Shown here one piece after another: positions 53,473 through 62,556 of a stretch of DNA of 64,000 nucleotides. Numbering within the stretch: the first letter of the stretch is position 1; each line of letters starts with the position of its first letter. The translations under genes and the position numbers were made by a program. The notes under the pieces were generated by a model, which was not told the DNA's origin, made no database searches, and was given only the letters and a program-made list of their open reading frames with translations. The stretch is from Arthrobacter sp. GMC3 (GTDB taxonomy: Bacteria; Actinomycetota; Actinomycetes; Actinomycetales; Micrococcaceae), in the NCBI RefSeq assembly GCF_002929305.1, contig NZ_PJIO01000004.1:143963-207962 (forward strand), written 5' to 3'.

Positions 53473-53853
53473 GTGCCGATCGGCAAAGTTAAGTGGTACG
53501 ACAACGAAAAAGGCTTCGGCATTTTGACTGCCGACGACGGCCGTGAAGTCTTCCTGCGCGCCAACGCCCTGCCAGCTGACGCCGGCGACATCAAGCCCGG
53601 CACACGCATGGAGTTTGGGGTGGCCGACGGCCGCAAGGGCGCCCAGGCAATGGCCGCGAAGATCCTTGACCGTGGCGCCTCGGTAGCCAAGGCCAAGCGG
53701 ATGCCGGCCCGCGACCTTGCCCCCATCGTGCAGGATCTGGTGTCCTTGCTGGAACACTCCATAGGTTCTTTGACCAACGGCAAATACCCGGATGGCGACG
53801 CGAGCAAGATTGCCGCTGCGTTGCGCAAGGTAGCCGACAACTTCGACGCGTAA
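53473..53853 (+). CDS. Cold-shock domain protein (CspB type with C-terminal extension)
   Basis: A 126-residue protein. Residues 1-66 are a cold-shock domain with the RNA-binding motif GKVKWYDNEKGFGIL and a modified second motif EVFLRANAL. A helical tail follows (ARDLAPIVQDLVSLLEHSIG). This long form matches actinobacterial CspB (M. tuberculosis Rv0871 type). GTG 53473 (VPIGKVKWYD) is the normal start; an in-frame ATG at 53434 would add 13 residues. It is directly followed by a DUF3027 gene. Confidence 0.9.
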   Translation: MPIGKVKWYDNEKGFGILTADDGREVFLRANALPADAGDIKPGTRMEFGVADGRKGAQAMAAKILDRGASVAKAKRMPARDLAPIVQDLVSLLEHSIGSLTNGKYPDGDASKIAAALRKVADNFDA

Positions 53854-53855
53854 CG

Positions 53856-54368
53856 GTGCCCACTATGACCGAACTTCCCCTGGAGCCTGCCACCTCTGGC
53901 ACATCCGTTGCAGTAACCGCACCGCGCCCGGGCGTGCCCGTATGGCGCGTAGGCAAACCTGACGCGTTCCTGGCGGACGCCACCGCCACTGCCCTTGCCG
54001 CCGTGCAGAGTATTGCCACCGATGAGAACATCGGCAAGCATGTGGCTGTCCGCAGCGAAGGCGTACGATGCGTCACTCACCTCTTCGAGTGCAAGCTCCC
54101 CGGCTACGTGGGCTGGCAGTGGTTTGCCACGCTGGCACGCGTTTCCCGCTCCAAGGAAGCCACGGTCAACGAGGTGGGCATGCTGCCCACCAACGACTCG
54201 GTGCTTGCCCCGCCGTGGGTTCCCTGGGCTGAGCGCGTCCGCCCCGAGGACGCCAAGGCCGAAGAGGAGCAGGTGCCCGAGGCTCCCGTTGAAGGGCACG
54301 ACGACGAGGAAGCCCTGGAGCACGAACACGAGACCCCGGAGACGGAGTCCGAGCCAAGCGAGGCCTGA
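53856..54368 (+). CDS. DUF3027 family protein
   Basis: A 170-residue protein with the actinobacterial DUF3027 region (DAFLADATATALAAVQSIA, then VTHLFECKLPGYVGWQWFATLARV and LAPPWVPWAERVRPED) and a strongly acidic tail from residue 130. Starts 2 bp after the cold-shock gene, a pairing conserved in the group. ATG 53865 is an alternative to GTG 53856. Function is unknown. Confidence 0.85.
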   Translation: MPTMTELPLEPATSGTSVAVTAPRPGVPVWRVGKPDAFLADATATALAAVQSIATDENIGKHVAVRSEGVRCVTHLFECKLPGYVGWQWFATLARVSRSKEATVNEVGMLPTNDSVLAPPWVPWAERVRPEDAKAEEEQVPEAPVEGHDDEEALEHEHETPETESEPSEA

Positions 54369-54399
54369 TGTCTGCCCGGCCGTAGTGATGACGGCAGCC

Positions 54400-54451
54400 A
54401 ACGCATAGAAAAGGCGACTCCCAGAAATGGGAGTCGCCTCTTCTATGCGTT
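54400..54451. terminator. 24-bp stem with GAAA loop between convergent genes
   Basis: Bases 54400-54423 pair with 54428-54451 with a single mismatch around GAAA, a stable GNRA tetraloop; arms start AACGCATAGAA and end TTCTATGCGTT. It lies between the DUF3027 gene and the convergent serC (stop at 54463): bidirectional terminator. Confidence 0.85.
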
Positions 54452-54462
54452 CAAGGGGACGG

Positions 54463-55605
<1,143 letters not shown>

Positions 55606-55814
55606 TTAAGCGATGGAAGTTAATGCGCCAATGGCTGTTGCCAATTCTGCCGCAAACCGGCAATCATCTAAAAATGTGGGCCGCATGGTGAAACATTCCG
55701 GCCCCGATCAGACAGCTGGGGAACAAGGACGCGTTTTCATCCCTTGTATTAAGCACGGTAGCGTAGAGGTAAAGTCCACACCGGAATCTCGCTCAACATC
55801 AGGAGGAATCTGCC

Positions 55815-56510
55815 GTGACAGATCTTATCGACACGACGGAAATGTATTTGCGAACCATTCTGGAGTTGGAAGAGGAGAACATTGTTGCGCTGCGTGCGCG
55901 CATCGCAGAGCGTTTGCACCACTCCGGCCCCACCGTCTCCCAGACCATTGGCAGGATGGAACGCGACGGCCTCGTCATCGTTTCCGGCGACCGCCACCTG
56001 GAACTCACGCCGGCTGGCCGTGACAAGGCCACACGGGTGATGCGCAAGCACCGCCTGGCCGAACGCCTACTCTCGGACGTTATCGGCTTGGATTGGGCCT
56101 ATGTCCATGAAGAGGCCTGCCGGTGGGAACACGTCATGAGTGAGCGCGTGGAACAACGCCTCTTTGACCTGCTGGGCCGCCCGGCGGAATCGCCGTACGG
56201 AAACCCCATCCCCGGCTTGGAAGAACTAGGCGGTGAGGTTGCTCCCGTTTTTGCCGAGGGACTTCTCACACTGGTTGATGCCATGGGGACGTACGCCCCG
56301 GATCAATCGGTGACCATTCACCGTTTGTCGGAGCGAATCCAGGTGGAGCCGGAATTGCTGACCCAGCTGGATGAAGGCGGTCTGCGCCCCGGTGCGAAGA
56401 TCTCCCTGGCCCAGGTGGGCGAGTACATTTCCGTCAGGGTTCCCGGAATCGAAGGTGCTCTTGAGCTACCTCCGGAAGTGGCATCTCATGTTTTTGTCTC
56501 CATGGAGTAG
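55815..56510 (+). CDS. ideR: Iron-dependent repressor IdeR/DtxR
   Basis: A 231-residue DtxR-family protein. The winged helix (DTTEMYLRTILELEEE, LHHSGPTVSQTIGRMERDGLVIVSGDRHLELT), the dimerisation domain with metal ligands (CRWEHVMSE, HRLAERLL) and a C-terminal SH3-like domain (LRPGAKISLAQVGEYISVRV) follow IdeR rather than MntR, which lacks the SH3 domain. With Fe2+ bound it represses siderophore and iron-uptake genes; the iron box at 29577 is a likely target. GTG 55815 follows AGGAGGA. Confidence 0.94.
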   Translation: MTDLIDTTEMYLRTILELEEENIVALRARIAERLHHSGPTVSQTIGRMERDGLVIVSGDRHLELTPAGRDKATRVMRKHRLAERLLSDVIGLDWAYVHEEACRWEHVMSERVEQRLFDLLGRPAESPYGNPIPGLEELGGEVAPVFAEGLLTLVDAMGTYAPDQSVTIHRLSERIQVEPELLTQLDEGGLRPGAKISLAQVGEYISVRVPGIEGALELPPEVASHVFVSME

Positions 56511-56521
56511 ACGCCGCATTG

Positions 56522-56540
56522 GGGCGGTTTTGAACCGCCC
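56522..56540 (+). terminator. ideR terminator
   Basis: GGGCGGTT (56522-56529), loop TTG, AACCGCCC (56533-56540), then a short T-rich stretch, 11 bp after the ideR stop. Confidence 0.75.
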
Positions 56541-56588
56541 GCATCGTTTTCAAATGTAACGGAATTATTACGGTGACGATTTTTACCG

Positions 56589-56594
56589 TATAGT
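56589..56594 (+). promoter_or_regulatory. Likely -10 element for the first riboswitch transcript
   Basis: TATAGT preceded by TACCG. The second riboswitch unit has a related TACCGT-N2-TAA block at 57770-57780, suggesting that both units use the same promoter type. No good -35 is evident. Confidence 0.45.
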
Positions 56595-56641
56595 AACAAG
56601 CTGGCGCTGTAACCAAAGCGTTACCATCTTTCGACACCGAG

Positions 56642-56876
56642 CCTTGCCTTCGGAAGATGGATTGATAGAAATTCAGGCAAGGACGGGGGAACCATCACCG
56701 GCGAACTAAGCAGTTCGCCTTGGGGTGAAGCCCGGTCTCGAATCACTCGTTGCCCAGAGGCGCTTACTAGCGTGAGCGTTGTGGGGCAGCTGCGTGCCAA
56801 AAGCCCGGGCCGGATCAAAAGTTACACTCTCTGATCCGAATCCGACAGCTAACTCCGCAGGTGTCCCAAAGAGAGG
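56642..56876 (+). ncRNA. c-di-AMP riboswitch (ydaO/yuaA type), copy 1
   Basis: The leader holds the family's conserved blocks in order: ACGGGGGAACC (56683-56693), CTTGGGGTGAA (56719-56729) and CCGAATCCGACAGCTAAC (56836-56853), followed by CCGCAGGTG and the AAAGAGAGG ribosome binding site. A closing stem CCTTGCCT (56642-56649) with AGGCAAGG (56675-56682) precedes the first block. This class binds cyclic di-AMP and in actinobacteria usually switches off cell-wall hydrolase genes. It runs straight into the M23 peptidase gene. Confidence 0.92.
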
Positions 56877-56882
56877 TTTTGA

Positions 56883-57692
56883 GTGTCAGAGGTTAAGCAG
56901 CACGGGCGCCGTCGGGCGACCGGGCCGAGTAGTCACGAGTTCGCCCCGTCCGCGGGAAGTCGCCGCGACGCCCTTGCAGCGGAACGGGCAGGCGCCAGTT
57001 CCCAGGGCGGTCTTAGTCACCTCCTGCGAACCGGGATCGCCAACGGGGCAGGGCAGAAAGTCGGCATTGCGCTGGCAGCAACCGGCCTCGCCTTGGCCGT
57101 GACGGTCCCCTCCGGTACCAGCATGTCCCTGGCCAGTGCAGATCTAGAATCTCCGGCTGCCTCGGAATCGGTGGTCACTGCGGCTGCCAACATCCCCATC
57201 ACTTTCGCCACCCCGGTTCTTGGCACTGCCCTTAACCAGGACGGGCAGCTGCGCGAGACCCTCAAGGTCAAGGCCTCCAACGTCACCGCCCAGGCCGCCA
57301 AAGGCACGCTGTCCGCCCCCCTGAAGACCCTTGATGAGAGCTCACCGTTTGGTGCCCGCATCAACCCGCTGACGGGCGCCGCTGGCGAGGTCCACACCGG
57401 ACAAGACTTTGCTGTCCAGTGCTCCACCGCCGTCTTTGCCGCCGCCGGAGGAACCGTGACCTTCGCCGGTTGGCACCAATATGGCGGCGGCAACCGCGTG
57501 GTCATTGACCACGGCAACGGCCTTTCCACTTCCTACAACCACCTGAGCTCAATCGGCGTCAAGGTTGGGCAGAAGCTCGAACGCGGAGACCAGGTGGCCC
57601 TCAGCGGCACTACGGGCGCCTCTACCGGCTGCCACCTGCACTTTGAGGTAATAGTCGATGATGCAACCGTGGACCCCAAGGGCTGGCTTTAA
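56883..57692 (+). CDS. M23-family metallopeptidase (cell-wall hydrolase)
   Basis: A 269-residue exported endopeptidase. Residues 1-55 are a long charged N-terminus, 58-76 a membrane/signal segment, and 155-269 an M23 (LytM) domain with zinc ligands His171 and Asp175 (HTGQDF) and catalytic His220 and His251/His253 (GCHLHFEV). It should cut peptide cross-bridges in peptidoglycan. GTG 56883 follows GAGAGG. Under the c-di-AMP riboswitch, so cell-wall opening is tied to turgor and c-di-AMP level. The linker IPITFATPV matches the next gene's ISFATPV. Confidence 0.92.
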   Translation: MSEVKQHGRRRATGPSSHEFAPSAGSRRDALAAERAGASSQGGLSHLLRTGIANGAGQKVGIALAATGLALAVTVPSGTSMSLASADLESPAASESVVTAAANIPITFATPVLGTALNQDGQLRETLKVKASNVTAQAAKGTLSAPLKTLDESSPFGARINPLTGAAGEVHTGQDFAVQCSTAVFAAAGGTVTFAGWHQYGGGNRVVIDHGNGLSTSYNHLSSIGVKVGQKLERGDQVALSGTTGASTGCHLHFEVIVDDATVDPKGWL

Positions 57693-57826
57693 TTCCTCCA
57701 CAGGGGTAGTTGGTCACAAATAGGCCACTTGACCGTGACCTGAACGTGACATTGGCAAAAAACTGTTGTACCGTCGTAATCGCGCCAACTTCGAATCAAG
57801 CTGGCGCCCACGAGTAGATTGCTTAG

Positions 57827-58020
57827 CTCTGCCACTGCTCATGGTCCGTTCGTAACAATCGTCTGGCAGAGACGGGGGAACCAATATCGGGCTTCGAATT
57901 TTGAAGTCCTTGGGGTGAAGCCGCAAAGCGTGCAGGAAGAGTATTTTCTTCAGGCAAACGCAGAGCGGCCGGGTGACTCCCATCCGAATCCGACAGCTTA
58001 CCTCGCAGGCTTTGGGAGAG
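57827..58020 (+). ncRNA. c-di-AMP riboswitch (ydaO/yuaA type), copy 2
   Basis: Same block order as copy 1: stem CTCTGCCA (57827-57834) with TGGCAGAG (57864-57871), ACGGGGGAACC (57872-57882), CTTGGGGTGAA (57909-57919), CCGAATCCGACAGCTTAC (57984-58001), CTCGCAGG, ending at the GGGAGAGGA ribosome binding site. An additional hairpin GCGCCA/TGGCGC (57782-57807) lies upstream. The 336-bp gap between the two hydrolase genes is thus wholly promoter and riboswitch. Confidence 0.92.
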
Positions 58021-58028
58021 GATCCTTC

Positions 58029-58790
58029 TTGTCTTCAAACACTACCCTTGGGCGCCACCGCGCCGAGGTTGTTCGGACCAGCCCGATCTCCGTCATCGCA
58101 AAAGCCGTCAGTTCCAACGTCGGTGGTGTCGGTCGTCAAGCAGCAGTAATTGCCGCAGCGTCAGGGCTCGTACTTACATCAGGTATTGCAGCAAATGCAG
58201 CAACCCCCACCGTGGAGCGCGCCTCCGACGGTGGAACCATGCTCAGCCAGAAGACGGAACTTGCTTCCGCCGTTACGGCAGCATCCACGGTGACGATCTC
58301 CTTCGCCACTCCCGTCGTCTCTTCTACGCCGGCTCCTGTTGTTGAGGAACCTGTAGTTGCAGCTAAGAGCAACGAAGTTGTCGCGGCTCCTGCCGCTAAG
58401 GCAGCTGCCCCGAAGATCACCACTGTTGACGCTCCGGCTGCGGCCCCCGCAATCCAGAGTGGTGTCGGTGCCACCATCGCAGCTGCTGCTTACGCACAGC
58501 TCGGTGTTGCACAGGACTGCACCGCCTTGGCTACCAACTCGTTGGCAGCTGCAGGCATCAACTACCATGGCTGGCCGGCAGGTTACTTGTCCTTGGGCCG
58601 TACGGTTTCCCAGGCTGAAGCTCAGCCCGGCGACTTGATCTACTACGCAGATGGCGGCATGGGCATGGCTCACATCGCTGTTTACGTTGGTGGCGGCCAG
58701 GCCGTCCACGGCGGATGGGGCGGCGGCACCACTGCGCTGTTCTCAGTCAACGTTGGCTCCGGTCCGGTTTTCATTGCGATCGGTCACTAA
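58029..58790 (+). CDS. NlpC/P60- or CHAP-type cysteine peptidase (cell-wall hydrolase)
   Basis: A 253-residue exported hydrolase. TTG 58029 is fixed by AGGA eight bases upstream at the riboswitch end. Residues 1-32 are charged, 33-58 a signal segment (VGRQAAVIAAASGLVLTSGI, ANAAT), 60-140 an Ala/Pro/Val-rich linker and 145-253 the papain-like domain with nucleophile Cys164 (QDCTALATNSLAAAG) and His215 (GMAHIAVYVGGG). It should cleave peptidoglycan stem peptides. Shares leader type, N-terminal plan and the FATPV linker motif with the M23 gene upstream. Confidence 0.9.
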   Translation: MSSNTTLGRHRAEVVRTSPISVIAKAVSSNVGGVGRQAAVIAAASGLVLTSGIAANAATPTVERASDGGTMLSQKTELASAVTAASTVTISFATPVVSSTPAPVVEEPVVAAKSNEVVAAPAAKAAAPKITTVDAPAAAPAIQSGVGATIAAAAYAQLGVAQDCTALATNSLAAAGINYHGWPAGYLSLGRTVSQAEAQPGDLIYYADGGMGMAHIAVYVGGGQAVHGGWGGGTTALFSVNVGSGPVFIAIGH

Positions 58791-58807
58791 CTAAGCAAGA
58801 TCTCCAT

Positions 58808-58843
58808 TACCGAGGACCCCGTTCTTGAACGGGGTCCTCGGTA
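58808..58843 (+). terminator. Terminator of the cysteine-peptidase gene
   Basis: TACCGAGGACCCCGTTC (58808-58824) pairs perfectly with GAACGGGGTCCTCGGTA (58827-58843), followed by TTT, 17 bp after the stop. Confidence 0.9.
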
Positions 58844-58970
58844 TTTAACCCCTGAGCGAGAGACGCCAGCTCTCTGAGCTAGCCTGTTCGCACCGAGGCC
58901 GCCGCATAGGCGGGGTGGGTTTGGTGGGGAGCGGCTACCTCGGCACAAACAGAGGTCTGCAGAGAAACGG

Positions 58971-59000
58971 ATGGCCCGGTAGCGAAAGCTACCGGGCCAT
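58971..59000 (-). terminator. Terminator of the second DHA2 pump gene
   Basis: ATGGCCCGGTAGC (58971-58983) pairs perfectly with GCTACCGGGCCAT (58988-59000) around GAAA, 19 bp beyond the minus-strand stop at 59019. Bases 58844-58970 between the two terminators hold a possible folded element (CCGAGG 58893-58898 with CCTCGG 58938-58943) but no gene. Confidence 0.85.
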
Positions 59001-59018
59001 ACATGTCTCTCGGTGGGC

Positions 59019-60650
59019 CTAGGTGGTCCGGGTGGTTACGCCATCGGTAGTCGCCAGGGCCCCCGAATCTACATCCTCATGATCGGCAGCACCTTCGTGT
59101 GACTTCTGCTCTGCGGCGCCGGCCGAGTCGATGGATGTGGCCAGCGGGATCTCCTTGATGAAGAAGAGCAGGATTCCTGCCAGCAGCAGCAACGGGACCA
59201 TGTAGACGAAGATCGGGGTCAGGGCGTCGTTGTAGGCGCCTACCACGATCTGCCGCACGGCGGTGGGCAGATTGCGCACCAGCTCTGGGGTCAGTGAGTT
59301 GGCGCCGCCGGAACCGGATGCGCCGGTGGATGGCAACCGTTCGGTCAGCAGGGTGGTCAGCCGTGTAGCAAAGAGGCTGCCGACCACGGCGGCGCCCAGT
59401 GAGGCGCCGATCTGGCGGAAGTAGTTGCTTGAGGCGGTGGCCATGCCCACCTGCGAATTGGGGAACTGGTTCTGCACTATGAGCACCAGGATTTGCATGC
59501 TCATGCCCAGCCCGATGCCCATGACGGCAAGGTAGGCGCAAATGACCCAGATGGGCATGGTGGCCGTCATGGACGACAGCAGCACCAGGGCGATGGCCAC
59601 AATGAACATGCCGGTGATAGGAAGCCACTTGTAACGCCCCGTCCGGCTGACCAGCTGGCCCGAGGCGATGGAAGTGACAAGCAGGCCCGCCATCATCGGG
59701 ATCATGAGCAGCCCTGCTTGGGTGGCATTGGCGCCAGCCACCATTTGCAGGTATGTGGGCAAGTAGGCCAGCGTGCCAAACATGGCGATTCCGGTGATGA
59801 GGCCGGCCGCGGTGGTCAGGTTGAAGTTGCGGTCCTTGAACAGGTGCAAGGACATGATGGGAAGGTCGGCCCTGTGTTCAACCCAGATGAATGCGGCGGC
59901 GCTAGCCAGGGTTCCTACGGACATGAGCAAGATGGTGGGGGAGTTCCAGTCGTACTTTGTACCGCCCCAGGTGGTGACCAGCACCAGCAGGGTTGAGGTG
60001 ATACCCAGCAACGCCATGCCGGCAACATCCACACGACCTTGCGGCCGCGGATGCTTGGGCAGTTTCAGGAAGAATACTGCCGAGATGATGGCCAGGATGC
60101 CCAGTGGAACGTTCATCCACAGGCCCCACCGCCAGCCAATACCGTCGGTGAACCAGCCGCCCAGCAGCGGGCCCGCCACGGAGGAAAGGGCAAACACGCC
60201 GCCCATGACGCCCATGTACCGTCCGCGCTCCCTGGCGGGGACGACGTCGGCGATGATGGCTTGGGAGAGCAGCATCAAACCGCCACCACCCAACCCTTGG
60301 ACGCCACGGCCAATGATCAGCCAGGTCATGTCCTGGGCCAGCCCACCAATAATGGAACCGAAGATGAAGACGGCGATGGCGGTGATGAAGATGCCCTTGC
60401 GCCCTATGAGGTCGCCGAGTTTTCCGTAGATGGGCAGCATGATGGTTGAGGCCAAAATGTAAATGGTGATGACCCAGAGCATCTCATCCACGCCGTGGAG
60501 CTCACCAACAATGGTGGGCAATGCTGTGCTGAAGATCGTTTGGTCGAGCGAGGCAAGAAGCATGGTCACCATCAGCCCGGCGAATAGCAGCAAGATACTG
60601 CGTTTCTTGGCCGCACCGGCAGCGATCGGTGATTGTGTTGTTGCAGACAT
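59019..60650 (-). CDS. DHA2-family (14-helix) MFS efflux transporter, second copy
   Basis: A 543-residue paralogue of the pump at 19145. Helix 1 reads GLMVTMLLASLDQTIFSTALPT with the family Asp retained; motif A is YGKLGDLIGRKGIF, and GVFALSSVAGPLLGGW follows. Long stretches are nearly identical to the other pump (VQGLGGGGLMLLSQAIIADVV). Should export drugs or other hydrophobic compounds by proton exchange. It follows its own TetR gene by 80 bp. Confidence 0.94.
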   Translation of the reverse strand: MSATTQSPIAAGAAKKRSILLLFAGLMVTMLLASLDQTIFSTALPTIVGELHGVDEMLWVITIYILASTIMLPIYGKLGDLIGRKGIFITAIAVFIFGSIIGGLAQDMTWLIIGRGVQGLGGGGLMLLSQAIIADVVPARERGRYMGVMGGVFALSSVAGPLLGGWFTDGIGWRWGLWMNVPLGILAIISAVFFLKLPKHPRPQGRVDVAGMALLGITSTLLVLVTTWGGTKYDWNSPTILLMSVGTLASAAAFIWVEHRADLPIMSLHLFKDRNFNLTTAAGLITGIAMFGTLAYLPTYLQMVAGANATQAGLLMIPMMAGLLVTSIASGQLVSRTGRYKWLPITGMFIVAIALVLLSSMTATMPIWVICAYLAVMGIGLGMSMQILVLIVQNQFPNSQVGMATASSNYFRQIGASLGAAVVGSLFATRLTTLLTERLPSTGASGSGGANSLTPELVRNLPTAVRQIVVGAYNDALTPIFVYMVPLLLLAGILLFFIKEIPLATSIDSAGAAEQKSHEGAADHEDVDSGALATTDGVTTRTT

Positions 60651-60730
60651 GAGGGTTCCTAGGGTGGATGGTCGCTAACGAGGTCCGGAGTGCGGGCGGC
60701 GTTCTGGCGCCGCAGTCCGCGCGGGGAACC

Positions 60731-61369
60731 TTACGGCCAGTGCTCGTTGGCGGTGACGCGTTGGATGAGTGCGGAGACGCTGCGCACCAGCTCCGTCCGG
60801 GTGGCGGTGAAATTGCCGGCCACCCACTTTTGCATGGCGTAGCGCATGGCACCCGACACGAGGGCCACCACCATGCGGGCCTCGTCTTCAAGGTCCGGCG
60901 TGCTTGAGACGTCCCGGCCCTGGAAATGGTAGCGAGCCATCACATAGCCAACGAACGCTTCTTCTGTCTCGCTGATGCGGGCTTTTTCCCGGTTCAGCAA
61001 CTCGGGGGTTTGCGCGATCAGCTGGTGGCGGGAGCGGAAGAGTTTCAGGTTCGGATCGCCGTCCACCATGGTATCGGCGATCAAACTAAACAGATCGCCA
61101 AACACACTGGACCCCGTGCCCTCAACAAATCCGTGGACTTGTTCGGGGGAGGGCATGTTCTTGCCAGCGGTGACAAACACGCCTTCCTTGGACCCGAAGT
61201 AGTTGAAGAAGGTGCGTTGGGAGACCATGCTGGCCTCGCAGATCATCTCAACGGTGACATTTTCATAGCCCTTTTCCAGGCCAAGCTCAATGGCGGCGGT
61301 CCGGATGGTAAGGAGTGTTGCGGTGCGCTTTCTTGCCCGCAGTGTCTCTTCTTGTACCGGGACGCTCAT
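60731..61369 (-). CDS. TetR-family repressor of the second DHA2 pump
   Basis: A 212-residue TetR protein: helix-turn-helix at residues 33-75 (ENVTVEMICEASMVSQRTFFNYFGSKEGVF), with the same RTFFNYF recognition segment as the TetR at 18525. ATG 61369 follows AGGAG at a rather long 11-base spacing; the open frame to 61831 is a spurious extension. Transcribed before the pump gene; palindromes at 61432-61465 are candidate operators. Confidence 0.92.
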   Translation of the reverse strand: MSVPVQEETLRARKRTATLLTIRTAAIELGLEKGYENVTVEMICEASMVSQRTFFNYFGSKEGVFVTAGKNMPSPEQVHGFVEGTGSSVFGDLFSLIADTMVDGDPNLKLFRSRHQLIAQTPELLNREKARISETEEAFVGYVMARYHFQGRDVSSTPDLEDEARMVVALVSGAMRYAMQKWVAGNFTATRTELVRSVSALIQRVTANEHWP

Positions 61370-61431
61370 GCTGATTTCATCTCCTGTGGTGTGCGGTTCG
61401 CCTTGCTGCTTTCCCGCGACAGCATCAGCAT

Positions 61432-61465
61432 ATTTGCAGTTCCTGTAAATATGCAGTGAATGCAT
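61432..61465. promoter_or_regulatory. Candidate TetR operators
   Basis: Two adjacent palindromes: ATTTGCAG-TTC-CTGTAAAT (61432-61450, one mismatch) and ATGCA-GTGAA-TGCAT (61451-61465, perfect arms). They lie 63-96 bp upstream of the TetR start, in the divergent gap with mobA, and share TGCA cores with the site at 18483. Confidence 0.5.
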
Positions 61466-61551
61466 AATTATTTTTCTGTGAGGCCATGGCCCCGCCAACA
61501 CGCACGGAATCCGCCCGCTACGATGGGTGCCATGTATCCGTGGAGAGAGCA

Positions 61552-62220
61552 ATGATGCAGGCTGTGATCCTTGCCGGAGGGCGCTCCAAACGGCTGGGCG
61601 GGGTAGCAAAGGCCAACTTGCTCGTCGACGGGGCAACGCTGCTGGCTCGCACGGTGGATGCCGCAGCGTCGGCGATTGGTGTGCAAGGGCCTCCCGGGGA
61701 GAACCCCGGGGAGAAAACCGCAAGCGCTGCAGCCGCAAGCGCAGCCTGCAGGATCGTCGTCGTCGGCCCCGATGGGCCAGTGGATGGGCTACGAGGGCCC
61801 CACGTGCAGCTTGTCCGGGAAGATCCGCCATTCGCGGGCCCCGCGGCGGGGATTGCCGCCGGGGCAGCGGCGTTGGATGGGGCGCAGGGCCATGTCCTGG
61901 TGCTGGCCTGTGACATGGTCCATGTGGCGGAGTTGGTTCCGTTGCTGGTGGCCGGACTCTCCGGCTGCGGTCCCTTGGAGGGTGTCATGGCGGTGGATGG
62001 CGGACGCCGGCAGCCGCTGGCCGCCATCTATCCGTGGCCGCCGCTGCGGGCGGCCATCGCGCAGGCGCGGGCGGCGCACCGGCTCCAGAACGCCTCCGTC
62101 TTCTCCCTGCTTGCTAGTGTGATGATCAAGGAATGCGCCGTCCCTGCGGGAATGACGGCGGACATTGACACCTGGGATGGCGCCCGGATCCACGGCATCG
62201 TCGTTCAGGACATGAAATAG
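61552..62220 (+). CDS. mobA: Molybdenum cofactor guanylyltransferase
   Basis: A 222-residue nucleotidyltransferase. The GTP-binding start AVILAGGRSKRLGG-(V)AKANL is the MobA signature LAGGxSxRxGxxK, with FAGPAAGIAAG and the metal Asp in VLACDMVHV. MobA attaches GMP to molybdopterin to make the MGD cofactor. The family loop after residue 60 is extended by an Ala-rich insert. ATG 61552 (or 61555) follows GGAGAGAG. First of a three-gene molybdenum cofactor group. Confidence 0.9.
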   Translation: MMQAVILAGGRSKRLGGVAKANLLVDGATLLARTVDAAASAIGVQGPPGENPGEKTASAAAASAACRIVVVGPDGPVDGLRGPHVQLVREDPPFAGPAAGIAAGAAALDGAQGHVLVLACDMVHVAELVPLLVAGLSGCGPLEGVMAVDGGRRQPLAAIYPWPPLRAAIAQARAAHRLQNASVFSLLASVMIKECAVPAGMTADIDTWDGARIHGIVVQDMK

Positions 62221-62253
62221 CCTTGTGCGAACAGGGCCGCGAGAGGGCTATGA

Positions 62254-62550
62254 ATGGACAATCAAGACGAGATCTTGCAAGCATGGCTGGGCACGCTGCT
62301 GGAGGCCTTTGAGATCGCCGACATTGACGTTGACGTGCACGCGGTGCTGAATGTGGCGGGTGTGGCCGCGCATTCGATCGTGCGCCCCGCGGCCCCGCTG
62401 ACCACCTTCGTCGCTGGGTTGGCCGCCGGCCTTGCCGCAGGTTCCGGGCAGACATCCGAGGCCGGTGCCATGAAGGCGGCGCTCGGCCTGGCCAAGCGGC
62501 TGGCTGCGGCGCAGGCCCCCACGGTTCCGGCTGCCCCAGCGGCCGAGTAG
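62254..62550 (+). CDS. DUF6457-like small protein of the molybdenum cofactor cluster
   Basis: A 98-residue acidic/Ala-rich protein (WLGTLLEAFEIADIDVDVHAVLNVAGVAAHSIVRPAAPLTTFVAG) resembling the DUF6457 proteins usually encoded beside mobA/moeA in actinobacteria. It lies 33 bp after mobA and 6 bp before moeA. No catalytic motif is seen; an accessory role in cofactor synthesis is inferred from position. Confidence 0.7.
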   Translation: MDNQDEILQAWLGTLLEAFEIADIDVDVHAVLNVAGVAAHSIVRPAAPLTTFVAGLAAGLAAGSGQTSEAGAMKAALGLAKRLAAAQAPTVPAAPAAE

Positions 62551-62556
62551 ACCACC

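Noticed and set aside
58855..58900. tRNA-like D-arm on the minus strand (GCTAGCTCAGAGAGC)
   Set aside because: No T-arm GGTTCGA, no anticodon stem of the right size and no matching acceptor stem; only the D-arm resembles a tRNA.
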